DNA of 64,000 bases, taken from the NCBI RefSeq assembly GCF_048544455.1, contig NC_133531.1, positions 67,742,099-67,806,098 of the forward strand, read 5' to 3'. The translations under genes were made by a program, and so were the position numbers. Below, one piece after another: positions 34,981 through 45,935 of this stretch (position 1 is the stretch's first letter; every line of letters starts with the position of its first letter). Source of the stretch: Silene latifolia (taxonomy: Eukaryota > Streptophyta > Magnoliopsida > Caryophyllales > Caryophyllaceae). The notes below the pieces were generated by a model, which searched no databases, was not told the DNA's origin, and saw nothing but the letters and a program-made list of their open reading frames with translations.

Positions 34981-35448
34981 GCAATGTCTTCGTCCACGCT
35001 CTCCGTATACTCATTGCCATGGAGAGAGGCCACATTAAGCTTAAAACGGTCTAATTTTTGAGTTTTATCTACTGCCATCACATTGAATTCTGATGGTTTT
35101 ATATTGTTCTTGAAGATATTCTTGAGCTATCTAGTTGAGAGATTTTCATTTTTCTTGTAAATTGTCAGGAAAATGCAGACAAGTCTAGAATAGTTATGGT
35201 AGGTTGCCTTTTATGTTTCGTATGAATTGCCAAGGAGAAAGAGAGAGAGGGAGGGAGGGGGAGAAGGAGATTGCGATTAGCTGAAACAATTTGGGGATTT
35301 AGGGTTTAGGGGGGATGATTTGGAAAAGAAAGAATAGATAGGATATGTTGTATTGTTTTAAGTTAATGAGGGGTAATATGGGTATTTCAGATAAATTGTT
35401 AATTAAAGAGTCGAAAAATATGAAAAACGAGTCTTGGGTTAAATATAC

Positions 35449-36503
35449 GGGTTATTTCATAAGAATAATCCAAACTATACCTCACCTTCTCATATTAATC
35501 CAAACTACAGTTTAACTCAGAATAATCCCAACTAATGCACGTCTCTACCCAAAACGCACCAAGTAACCAATTACCTGTGAATCAGGTCAACCCCTTCAAT
35601 AAAAAAAAAACATTCCAAATAATAATGACTCCATCTATTTCTTCAACTTCTAAACTCCTACCGTCATCAACTCACCGCCATTCACCAAACACAAAAATCA
35701 CCGCCACCCACACCTCCCCCTCATCACCGTCCTCACCACTATCTCCACCGCCCTCCTCCAATATGCATCCACTCTAATTACCAGTCCACGCATGTCCCCT
35801 TCCGAATGCACCACCATCGCATCCCCCCTCCTCTACCACTGCCACCCAAACTTCACTGACATCCACTTACTATGTCAACCATAACAACCGCCATCACTTT
35901 CGCACCGCCACCAATTTCCGCCGGCAAATTCTTCGCATTCCCCGATTGTTCCTCACCATTAATATGCAACCTTTTCAAATCATCTTCCTTATTACACCCT
36001 TTAAATCCCACCTTTCTGATTATCAATTTGATAAACAAGAGAGTGATTAGTTTTAATTATTGGGTTTTCGACTTTTCGCATCTAGATAATTCTCAAATTA
36101 ATATCTTCCAAAAGAGGCTGCTATTTTGGTATGTATAAGAATGGCGGTGGTGTGAGGGTGCTGTTTTGGCGGATCATCGGTGGTGTGAAGGTGGATAGGG
36201 TGATGTTATGGCAAATTGGTGCGTGGGTAGGTGGTGGTAGTGTGGAGAAGTGAATGAGTGAATTGTGAGATTGTTGGGCGAATTGGAGTTGGAAAGATTT
36301 TTTTATTTTTATTTTTCTTTATTATAATTATTTTCATGCCACGTCATTAGCAGGTCATTTTTAACCTGATATAACAGGTTAAAATTAGCCGAGTCTATTT
36401 TGAGCAAAGAGTAAGTAAAGTTGGGATTATTCTCAGTTAAACTGTAGTTTGGATTAATATGAGAAGGTGAGGTATAGGTTGGATTATTTCTATGAAATAA
36501 CCC
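35449..36503. mobile_element. nested MULE-like MITE with perfect 9-bp target duplication
   Basis: This 1055-bp element lies in the right arm of the element above. Its ends GGGTTATTTC and GAAATAACCC begin inverted repeats of about 85 bp that also share CTCACCTTCTCATATTAATCC and the CAAACTACAGTTTAACT block. The 9-bp duplication TAAATATAC flanks it at 35440-35448 and 36504-36512. Removing one copy with the element restores a match to the opposite arm of the host element, which confirms the boundaries. It has no transposase. The interior has Ser/Pro/Thr-rich chance frames. Confidence 0.92.
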
Positions 36504-36634
36504 TAAATATACGGTGGTGATTGGAGAGTATACATAAAAATCTGGGTGTTATTAGTAAAAACAGATATACATGATGATTATTTGTAAAAATACGCAAATA
36601 AAAGGGGGTGGTTTGTAATTTTTCCTAATAATAA

Positions 36635-37240
36635 ATATCATACCCCCTCACCTCCAATTATAACCGACAAACCCAAAACAAAAGGGAGTATATACGGGTT
36701 GAACAAATCCAATAAAGAGAAAAACGGTAAAGAAATCAAAACGCAGCAGGGTTGCAGGAGCCGGCTAACCGGCTGCCGGTGGGGCGACTGTCTAGAAGTA
36801 CTCTGGAAACTTCAATGAATTTGATGCGTGCTGTGAGCCGGTGGGGGTGTCGGCAGCCGGTGGCCCGACTGGGAGAACAAGATGATGCGACACGAGGGGT
36901 AGGCAGCCGGGTACCCGGCTGGGAGTACCTATGATGCAAATAAAGCGGGAACAAAATTATGCCGTGTTGAATGATAATGTTAATGGAGGTGCGGGTCTGT
37001 GGTGGTCGATTTGAAGGATGGTGACGGCTGAGTGGAGGATGATGGGTTGATGGCGACGGAGTTGCAATTGATGAGGATGGAGCTCGATTGATGGATGTTG
37101 ATGTTGTTGCAATTGTGCATTGCAGGTGAGAAGACGGTGGATTTATGGGTTGAGGTTGAGGAGGAAACCACAGTGGTTCATTGTTGTTGTTGCTGCTGCC
37201 GATTATGGTGAATGACGGAGCAGCAGTTCAGGCGAATATG
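36635..37240. other. spacer without recognised gene; G/C-rich palindromes at 36759-36921
   Basis: No gene is visible. A cluster of CCGGCT-type inverted repeats includes the perfect 18-bp palindrome CAGCCGGGTACCCGGCTG at 36904-36921. From 36980 onward the strand is rich in GGTGGTGATGG-like text that continues after the next element. Confidence 0.6.
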
Positions 37241-37245
37241 GGTGG

Positions 37246-37485
37246 TGATAGATTTTAGAAGGGGAGAGTATTTCATAAACGTACTTTGTTATTGATAATC
37301 TTGTATTATGATATGAATACATAAGACCGTATTTATAATACTAGCTCAAACCTTAACCCTAAATCTAGAATATTGTCCGTACTAACTTATTATGCAAGAT
37401 AGTAATATAATACTTCTATAACTTATACGATAAGATATATGGTATATTCTCATATTATACCATATCTCTTATTTCCTTCCTAATA
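37246..37485 (-). repeat. TRIM LTR, left copy
   Basis: This 240-bp LTR is almost identical to 38257-38496; I noticed one substitution (AATCTTG versus AAACTTG), so the insertion looks recent. Confidence 0.9.
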
Positions 37486-38244
37486 CCCTCCCTCAAACTT
37501 ATGGTAATTTGACCCAAATTTCCATGAGTTTGAAATTACAATACAATAATTAATAAGAAAAAAAATGTCGACTTTTCTTCGTCTTCATTATCTTCTTCTT
37601 CATCGGTGCGTATACGAACCGCCGGCCACGATAATGCGTAATCGACTCGCCAGTCAAGATAATTGCGTAACTCGCCAGTACATACGAGGGGTAACAACCT
37701 ACCACTCAATTCAATATGTGCGTAACTCGCCAGTACTTTTGTGCGTAATCGACTCGCCAGTCAATACGTGCGTAACTCGCCAGTACATATGACTATACGA
37801 GGGGGTAACAACCTACCCACTCATATAAAGAAATACTCTTGTCTTACGACAAATAGATAAAAAATACGCCTCGTCTCACGACACGAGAAGAGCCGAAAAC
37901 AATGGTTTATGGGTCAAAACCCACCAGCGATTTGTACGGACATTGAGTAACATACTCAATTATATATAGCAGAAACTTTAAGGCAAATATAGCACATGAA
38001 CGAGATGAGCACTAACATCATCACACCATCATCTTTGTTTTCTTTCTTTACTTGTACAAATTCAAACGTACGAACGGCAAACACAATAAGGGTAACGTAG
38101 TTTTACTTTTCCTTTTTTTTGCTTTTTTTTTTTAAAGATAAATTTGACAGTAAATAACGAAATCCCGCCGGTAGGTCTCTTACGACATTATTAACCTACC
38201 GGCGAGGTAGCGGAAGCGATTTTTCTAGAGTCCTCCGGAAAGAG
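37486..38244 (-). other. TRIM interior, non-coding
   Basis: No retroelement motif is present. A short phrase, GCGTAACTCGCCAGTAC with variants, is repeated about four times at 37635-37795. The segment also contains GTAACAACCTACC twice. Confidence 0.7.
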
Positions 38245-38256
38245 GCTCTGATACCA

Positions 38257-38496
38257 TGATAGATTTTAGAAGGGGAGAGTATTTCATAAACGTACTTTGT
38301 TATTGATAAACTTGTATTATGATATGAATACATAAGACCGTATTTATAATACTAGCTCAAACCTTAACCCTAAATCTAGAATATTGTCCGTACTAACTTA
38401 TTATGCAAGATAGTAATATAATACTTCTATAACTTATACGATAAGATATATGGTATATTCTCATATTATACCATATCTCTTATTTCCTTCCTAATA
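38257..38496 (-). repeat. TRIM LTR, right copy
   Basis: This 240-bp copy is preceded on the plus strand by GCTCTGATACCA, the complement of the initiator-Met tRNA primer site, with no spacer. Confidence 0.9.
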
Positions 38497-38501
38497 GGTG
38501 G

Positions 38502-39460
38502 CGAATTCGAGGCTAGTGACGGAGCAGGGGAGTGAAAATGGTGGTGGTCGTTGATGCTGCTGCTGCTGGCGGTTTAATGGAGGAGGTGATAGTGAATGAT
38601 AATGGTGACTGGTGGTAATTGATGGAGGGAAAATATGGTGATGGATGATGGTAGCCATGGTGGTTGATTGAATGTTGTGAAGGATTTCTTGGGTCGTCTT
38701 TCTGATTGAAGTGCAGGGAAGCAAGTAGCGGACCATGGTGGTCGAATTGATGCAATATCAGGATGGTGGTCTTGAACTGGATTCGATTGTTGGCTGCTCG
38801 GAACTCCGACAAGGCAAACGGAGGAGCAGAGGAGTCGTGATGGTTGTGTGTGGCGATGTTGGTGTCGCCGCTGCTGGTGGATGCGTAAGGGCGAGGCAGA
38901 GGACGGAAATTATGGGGGTGGTTGAATTTGGAATTGGTTGTTTGTGTATGAAAGCTGAGAATGGTGATTGAATTGCTGTTGCAGGGTGTCGATGATAGTG
39001 ATTGTATGGATGGGTTGATGGTGTTGGGTGAATATGGGGTCTTGACTGATAAGGTCAAATATTGACCTTCATTCTTTAATTTCCATTGACTTGCCTCCTT
39101 TCTAATTAACTCCCCGATCCGTATTGCCTTATTTAACCTCTCTCGCTTCTCGATCTTATTTCCTGTCACGAACTCGAACCTACAAATCAATCTAACAAAA
39201 AGTAGTACCAATTCTACTAGTATAATAATTATTTATAATAAATATAATTAAATTACTAATTAAGATAACAAAATGAGCTATTTAATCATAAAAGCACACA
39301 AAATCGAGTTAAAATAAGAGAATAAGACGGGGCTAAATCATCCAAAATTAGGACGATATGACTATAGAACACCCCGGTGTCATCTCCCGTTCCCTGCACC
39401 ATACCGGCTGTGCAAGATCAGTCCCCACCCCCTTCTGATATGCCATCTTATGCATGTTCC
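38502..39460. other. spacer without recognised gene
   Basis: A 232-codon minus-strand frame at 39211-38513 is open, but it is His/Ser/Asn/Pro-rich low-complexity text and shares its composition with 36980-37240 across the TRIM. I do not accept it as a gene with any confidence. No other signal is visible. Confidence 0.5.
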
Positions 39461-40719
39461 TCAATACCAGCGTGGTAGATATCCGCTTCGTAAGCTCACT
39501 AATCTGCATACTAGAGTCCTGGACCGTAGGATAGGGCCAGTACTGCGTCGGGTAGAAGCTGGTGTGGTTAACGAAGGCCTAGTCTCTACCTCTCCGGTCA
39601 TCCTACCTCCGCGGTGCTCGCAAGGTGACGGGACAGCCGTTTGCTTACCAGAAGCAGTGACCGGCTCAGGGAAGTCTAAAAGGATCTCGAGGTTGATCAG
39701 ATAAAACTGGGGCTCAGGCCGGGGGTCTACACTACACGAGTCATACTCCTCTAAGTAGTTAATCACCGGCAAGTTCTCCGGATCAGGAAGTCTCATCCAC
39801 TTGGTCCCCTTTACCCTCCAAGCTAAGGTCCCATCATCTAGATTCCTAAGACACTTAATGTGGCACCAGTAGTGCTCATCCATGGTGGGAGCAGTCTCAA
39901 ACAAGGCAGTTCTCGACGCCGAAGGAGCTTCAAAGTCGGTCAGACTCTGGGCTAGGCGGGTCACTATGGCTCCACAACTAAGATAGCGGCTCTTGGAGCG
40001 AGCCATAAGTGCCAAATTGGCAAACACCACACCGAGAGCACCGTGGTAGAAGCGCTCCCTCCGAAGAGGGTTAAGGTAAGACACTAAGAGCATCACCTCA
40101 TGGGAGTTCAACTTACTTACATTGTTCCGACCAAACAGCAAACAAGTCATCATCCTCAAAAACATGCGAAGAGACACATGTTGGACATCATTAATCAACT
40201 TGGCACTCAAGGTCGGGGTGGGTCGGCCGGTAAGATAAGGTAGGTAGTGAGGTGCCCCACTCTCATTCGCTACATCACTGATGTACTCATTCTTCTCAGG
40301 CTCTAGCCCTAGATGTTCATCAAACTGGTCGACAGTTAAATCATGGTCAATGTTCAAAAGATGGAATCTAACTGCTTTTCCATTCATATCATACTTTAAA
40401 TAACTCGGAAATTTTAGAGCAAGGAACGGATAAAACTTTTTACGAAGGTGGTACAACCCATCCATCCCCAAAATCTCGAATATATGAGATATATCCGATT
40501 CTACACCCAAGTCCTTCAAGATCTCCAGGTCAACAGATCGGCTCGGCCTCATGGTACGACCCATTAGGGCTACGAAGCAGACCGCTGTTCCAAGTTAGCG
40601 AACATTATCGATGGATACTTGTCAACTTGAGGGACAAGTGGCTCCTCGCTCGATTGGCCTTCTTTGATCACAACATTAGCGCAAGTCCTGTTCTTAGGAG
40701 ATGCTCTAGCTTTCGGCAT
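39461..40719 (-). pseudogene. Athila ORF-1-like gene, isolated
   Basis: The minus-strand frame 40564-39461 reads a protein of the family named Arabidopsis retrotransposon ORF-1 (ATHILA ORF-1). Diagnostic text is VRFHLLNIDHDLTVDQFDEHLGL, with KKFYPFLALKFPSYL before it and the NPLRRERFYHGALGVVFANLALMARSKSRYLSCGAIVTRL block after it. A likely true start lies upstream at 40719 (ATGCCGAAAGCTAGAGC, basic N-terminus) in a frame that ends at 40570, so a frameshift near 40570 separates them. The last 60 residues look off-frame. No gag, protease or RT accompanies it. The role of this ORF in Athila elements is unknown. It is either a fragment of a minus-strand Athila element or a stand-alone relic. Confidence 0.7.
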
Positions 40720-40799
40720 GTTGCAAAAATACAAGTTCAACAAGAATTTTCTGGAAATTATATCATAATAAGTGGCATTTTTCAGTTTATACACTTTTA

Positions 40800-41340
40800 A
40801 GACGGAGTTTTAAGACGAATTTTTCTATCAAATGGCATGAAATATCCAACTTGGTAGAGCATTAACACTATGCATTGAACCTCTTAGAACATCCTATAAG
40901 CAATCTAACTGACCAAAATCAAAATTTTGGGGCAAAACATTAGAATTTTTCGGTACCAAATCTGAAGTTTTCGAGCTTAGAAACCATCTTTTGCATATGT
41001 AAATCAACTAATAAGAGCAATTACTACCAAATTAACACCATACAAACATGAATCTTTTAATTAAAAGAGTAGAAAATTTCAAATTTGGGGAAAATTACTC
41101 AATAGCTTTGATTGAAAGTAAGGAGCGCTTGAAAGTTGCATTACCTTAAGTCGGAAGTTGATTTGAAATAACGAAGGCAAGAAAAAATCTGAGAACAAAA
41201 GTATCACAAATCACCCAAGTTTATATTGAGAGATAAAATTTTGAGAAGTATGTGTGTAAAATAAGTGATATGAGGAGTGAAATAGAATCAAAAGGAGGTT
41301 ATAGGGTTTCCGGAAAAGTAGAGCCGAACTGCGAAACGTT
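40800..41340 (-). other. leader region upstream of the Athila ORF-1-like gene
   Basis: No ORF of note is present. On the minus strand it reads as a pyrimidine-rich leader, with a possible intron donor (CTTAAG/GTAATG) near 41145 before the start codon at 40719. Confidence 0.4.
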
Positions 41341-41513
41341 GGGGTACTCGGTCGAGTACTGGGCCTACTCGGTCGAGTACTTCGTCTACTCGGTCGAGTA
41401 CTCAGAATTGGATTTTTAAATCAGCTACTGGCCTCTTAAGTACTCGGCGGAGTGCCTACATACTCGGTTGAGTTGCTCGTACGCGGTGGAGTACCCATGG
41501 TACTCGGTCGAGT
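41341..41513. repeat. cluster of TACTCGGTCGAGTA palindromes
   Basis: At least four good copies of TACTCGGTCGAGTAC and three variants occur in about 170 bp. The arms match those of the TCGATCGA palindromes in the Athila-like LTRs of this window, with a different centre. Their position upstream of the ORF-1-like gene suggests they are part of that element's LTR. Confidence 0.85.
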
Positions 41514-41514
41514 A

Positions 41515-44500
41515 CACCTGCACAGTAAAGAAAATTGAAGATTTTATGAATAATTTCCCTGCAAAACAACAAACATTGTTCGGAGTCCAACTCATTCGGA
41601 GCTCGTCACACTTAGAGGCTACTTCTATCATACACTAGGCAACTTATCAACTACACACCTCTACAAATTACTTGCACAACACATATCCTATTCACGAAAT
41701 TCCTGTAACGGTAACTAACCATGTTACATGAACACATAACCTACTGAAGATCGATTATATCACCAACAATGTATAAGCAAGGTCATACGCATACAAGCAT
41801 CTACTCCTTTTATACATATAATACCAACTCAAGTCATTCATACACCTTGTCATATCGTTACATGTTAAACCGTTACTATCTACCATCACTTCCTTTTTCA
41901 TATCCAACCATACATAAAAATTTTAACCAACCACACAACTCATCCGTAAACACAAGCACACATCATCTCTTGCACCCTAGCTACTTCAACTTTTGACATC
42001 AAACACAAAGTATGGACACAGCCACCTACACGCTGAGCCGATCTATCGGACGTATAACGGTCTTTTTGAAAGCCACGCTCGGTGGCGTAAAAATGCTTTC
42101 GACCGGATCGTTCTAGATCGGTCGGTTTTATCTCGGTAAGGGTCTCGAAACGATTAAGAGTTTTTCAGAGTCGCCACCAAGCATTTGTGGGATGCTTGGA
42201 ACCCGTACGAATCCACTTTATACCTCGGTCAAACGAAGCACAAAGCAGTGTTTGACATAGGTACTAAAGATAAGGAATCGTCCCTCTTTAGCATCCTATC
42301 TCTAGAATGACTCTCGTACGCCCTGGATAAGGTCGTCCACTATCCAAAGTTTCTGAGTAAGAGGTGAAGGTACGTATTGGGAAGCCCTTTAATCAGACAC
42401 CCAATCCCGCCCGCGGTAGCTGCCTCTACTGATCGATCATGGTTGGTTGAATGCAAAAATTGATAAAACGGTTTAAATGCATGAATGCACATCCAGTAAT
42501 TTTAAACCTAACATGTGAGAGCTTTCTAAGTCGGTTGATTTAATCCAAGTATCAAGTATAAGATGTCAAGTTGGATTTATGGTTTATTTGCATGCAAGAC
42601 GGAAACTAAACATCCATTTACCGTATTAGGTTTATGGTGCATAACGTGATCCATTTGTCTTAGTAGGGCATTTTATAAATATGATTTTTGAATGAGCAAA
42701 TAGTCATCTGATCCGTCCTATATCCGGGTTAATCGGAGTCGGGATCGTCCTAGACTAGTGCTGGAAGGGGAACAGACCCTGCTCCAGGCAGCCACATGAG
42801 GCGCGAGCATGCCGGCGGTGTAAGAGGGCCTCCCCTGGTTTTGAAAATGAAAAAGAAAAGGGCTGTTTAGGCACGGGTTAGTCAACGGTTATATGCCGTG
42901 CTCTGACCATTTGAAAAATGTTTATAAAACGCATTGAAAAATGGGTATTTGAACCCGTCTTGGCTTGAAAGGACCGTTTAGGTCGTATTTGTGTTGATTT
43001 GAGGAACGAGACTTGAATAATCATCATTGTTTTGACGATATTCGATGTCGGGTTCGACTTTATGAGCTTGACATGAATAGTATTGAAAATAATTATGAAC
43101 TAATTTTTTTAAGTTCATTTGAATATAATTAGTCGATACTCGTCATCGTACTCGGGTTAAAATCCGACATGGTATGTAGAACTAAAGATGACTTCGTGTT
43201 GGTGACTAATACTTATTTTGGAAATATAAAGAAATGATGAAAGGCTTTAAAATACCTTCCAAAGTGTAAAGAAATGAAATAAAAGGCTTTAAAATACCTT
43301 TTAAATGTAATTAACCAAATATTATCACCGAAACACGGATTAAACCGTCATGGTATTAAGAACCAAGGATGAAAAATGTTTCATGGTTAAAACTTGTAAA
43401 AATAAATAAAAGAGTTTGAAAACATTCGAAATGGTAAAACCCGATTACAAATATGAAAATAGATTAAAGGGAAAAGGCGAGAACAAACACGGTTGAGTTC
43501 TGACCTGCACACCCCATTCAGGCGCGGGCCTCTGTGCAGCACAAGGGGCTTCTGTCTCAGACCAAAACTCAGTTTTGGCTCGTTTATCCTATGTTTTGGA
43601 TCGTATTATACATGTTTTAGCATGTTATAGTCATAAAACAAGTAAAGACATGATAAAAGAAGGATTTTTAGACCCTCATACTTACATGTTTGGTTATGGC
43701 GAGAAACCGACGTAAGTGTAACAACTCGTTTGGTCGGAAAAAGACTCGGTTTAAAACCGTTTTGGTAAGTAAAAAGAGTGTTTTATTAAGTTTAGTGACG
43801 GTGTAGTGGTCAAAGTGGTCGGTCAAGTGATTTAATGCACGATGACGGTACCAAAAAATGTGTAAGACTTGTATTTACGATCGGTAGGTCGTAAATACGC
43901 GTCGGATTGTGACTTAGGAAGTCGAGTCGAGAATTTTAAGGGAGACAAGAGGGGGCGGACACTCGCGTAAGTTCTCAAATGGGGGCATTTGAGGGGTATT
44001 TATAGGAAAATGAGTGGTTGTGTGAGTTTTGAGCGACGTGGCCACCTGGGCTGCTCAAAGAGGCGCGAGCCACGTCACGGGTCTTCTAGTTGTCCTGTCA
44101 CTTTCACACAAGTGCAATCATGACTTGTTCTATCCTAAGATTTTTAGTCATATGTTTGGTACTTGACCATTCATAAATCCAGAAAATCTTAGTATAGAAG
44201 GTTTGAAATGGTTTGTTTTTTGTGGTTGACTCGGTTTGACTCGTTTTTGGAGTCGGGATTTGAATTTTTGAGTCGGTTTTTGGTCCGGTGTCGGTTTTGA
44301 CTCTAGTTAGTATCATTTCGACCCCGTCGTCATGCATTAAACACTCCAGGTACTTTCGAAAAGTTTTGAAAAGTTTTATTTTTGAAATCGTTTTAAGTTT
44401 TCCGACGTAAAGTTGTACACAAACTGTCGATCAAATGCCGCGATTCCAAAGCATGTTATAGTCCGATAATCATCGGGTGTTTGTTGGAGTCTCAGCAGAT

Positions 44501-44740
44501 ACTGGGTATCCACAGAGCCCCCACTTTGACTGAGGCTTGGACAGGGCGAAAGTCAAAGTAGAGCCCCCAGGTCAATCGAAGATTACAACCCAGAGACCCA
44601 AGCGACGTCAAGGCGTCTCGAAAGGATTCGGGCCAAGGACCTGCCTTCGGGAAGGGCGACGCCAAGGGGACTCAAGGGTACGAGCCAATGACCTGTCGTC
44701 GGGAACAGTTTAGAGTCTGTCGACTGTCCTGCGGGTCGTT
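41515..44740. other. degenerate retroelement-like DNA without recognised gene
   Basis: I find no protein motif in any frame. The phrase CAGAGTCGCCACCAA at about 42167, known to me from plant LTR elements, suggests decayed LTR-element DNA. Copies of a GGCGCGAGC motif occur at about 42800, 43520 and 44062. Unit boundaries cannot be fixed. Confidence 0.4.
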
Positions 44741-44763
44741 TAAAGTACGTTAGACTACGTACA

Positions 44764-45370
44764 AAGGCTCGCCAGCCATAAGAAGGAGTCATACCTGAGG
44801 CATCTTCGGATATGTCCTCGCACGTTTGCGGACAAAGGCTCACCAGTTGTGGTGCGTACATGAGGAGGGCTCGCCAGCCGCGATGCATAGTAAGGCTCAC
44901 CAGCCATGGTGCGTATCTGAGGAGGGCTCGCCAGCCGCGACGCATTGTAAGGCTCGCCAGCCATGGGGCGTATATGAGGAGGGCTCGGCAGCCGCGATGC
45001 GTAGTAAGGCTCGCCGGTCATGGGGCGTATATGAGGAGGGCTCGCCAGCCGCGATGCGTAGTAAAGCTCGCCAGCCATGGGGCGTATATGAGGAGGCCTC
45101 GCCAGCCGCGTTGCATAGTAAGGCTCGCCAGCCATGGTGCATATCTGAGGAGGGCTCGTTAGTCGCGATGCATAGTAAGGCTCACCAGCCATGGGGCGTA
45201 TATTAGGAGGGCTCGCCAGGCGCGATGCGTATTAAGGCTCGCCAGCCATGGGGCGTATATGAGGAGGGCTCGCCAGCCGCAATGCGTAGTAAGGCTCGCC
45301 AGCCATGGGGCGTATATAAGGAGGGCTCGCCAGCCGCGATGCGTAGTAAGGCTTGCCAGCCATGGTGCGG
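44764..45370. repeat. 57-bp minisatellite, about ten copies
   Basis: The phrase CTCGCCAGCCATGG and its partner CTCGCCAGCCGCGATGC alternate with an exact 57-bp period from about 44955 to 45354, with more divergent copies to the left. Since 57 is 19 codons and the unit lacks stops in several frames, long repetitive frames appear on both strands. I treat them as by-products. Confidence 0.95.
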
Positions 45371-45419
45371 TCGGTTGATCGACCGTGAGAGTATTCGTGT
45401 TGGATGGGCTTTTTTTGGA

Positions 45420-45935
45420 AATAGCGGACTCTTGATGCCGCCGTGGAAGTAGTGAATTTGAATTTTCACTACCGTTGTTTTTGAAATAAGCGGGTTCCGC
45501 GAGGGAGCCCCCTGTTGACATTTGAAGGAATAGCGAATTTTTAATCTTCACTACCCCGTTTTTTGAACTTGTAATGGCTGTATTAATCGCCGTTTGTTTG
45601 AATTTTGAAAGAAATAGCGAATTTTGAATTTTCGCTATTACGTTTGAGGTGACGGTTTATGTTGCCGCCGTTGACATGTGTGGTGAAAATAGTGGAATTT
45701 AATTTGCAACTATTATTTTGAAAATGACGGTTTGAAGAAATAGTGAATTTTGAATTTTCACTACTATTTTTGAAAATTGACGGTTTTAATTGCCGTCGTT
45801 TGAAATTTGAAGAAATAGTGAATTTGAATTTTCACTATTATTTTTGAAATTGAAAATGGCGGTTTTGATCGCCGTTTGCTTGAATTTTGAAAGGAAAATA
45901 GCGAAATTTGATTTCACTATTTGTTTTTGTATTTG
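45420..45935. repeat. imperfect repeats of an AATAGTGAATTTTGAATTTTCACTATT hairpin
   Basis: At least five degenerate copies of GAAATAGYGAAT-TTGAATTTTCRCTA occur, separated by phrases such as GGCGGTTTTGATCGCCGTTTG that are themselves inverted repeats. No gene is present. Confidence 0.7.

Larger units (their letters stand above)
34487..36625. mobile_element. MULE-like inverted-repeat element (MITE/foldback) with 9-bp target duplication
   Basis: The left arm, from 34487 to about 34805, is the reverse complement of the right arm, about 35216-35448 plus 36513-36625; the right arm is split by another element. Matching blocks include the ends (GAGAAATTTACAAACAACC and its partner ending GTAATTTTTCC), the CACCGTATATTTGACCC block, and the AATTCATACGAA block that marks the inner edge. 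The flanks carry the 9-bp TAATAATAA at 34478-34486 and 36626-36634. Nine-base duplications and long inverted repeats fit Mutator-like elements, although the flank is AAT repeat, which weakens this evidence. It has no transposase. A (CT)n tract lies in its centre. Confidence 0.8.
37246..38496 (-). mobile_element. TRIM-like miniature LTR retrotransposon
   Basis: Two 240-bp direct repeats, 37246-37485 and 38257-38496, bound a 771-bp interior, with the 5-bp duplication GGTGG at 37241-37245 and 38497-38501. On the minus strand, the primer site TGGTATCAGAGC (complement at 38245-38256) directly follows one LTR, and the purine-rich AAGTTTGAGGGAGGG precedes the other. The LTR ends are TG and TA, a slight departure from TG and CA. 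There is no coding capacity, and total size is 1251 bp. These are the standard marks of a TRIM, which must borrow proteins from an autonomous element. Confidence 0.88.

Noticed and set aside
35535-36138. Ser/Pro/Thr-rich ORFs within the nested MITE
   Set aside because: They lie in a non-autonomous inverted-repeat element, lack motifs and have plain low-complexity composition.
38513-39211. 232-codon minus-strand ORF rich in His, Ser and Asn
   Set aside because: It is low-complexity text without motifs, and similar composition continues out of frame on the far side of the TRIM at 36980-37240.
44755-45551. Long frames on both strands with 19-residue repeats
   Set aside because: They follow from a 57-bp tandem repeat whose unit is a multiple of three. 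Several frames are open at once, so openness is not evidence of coding.
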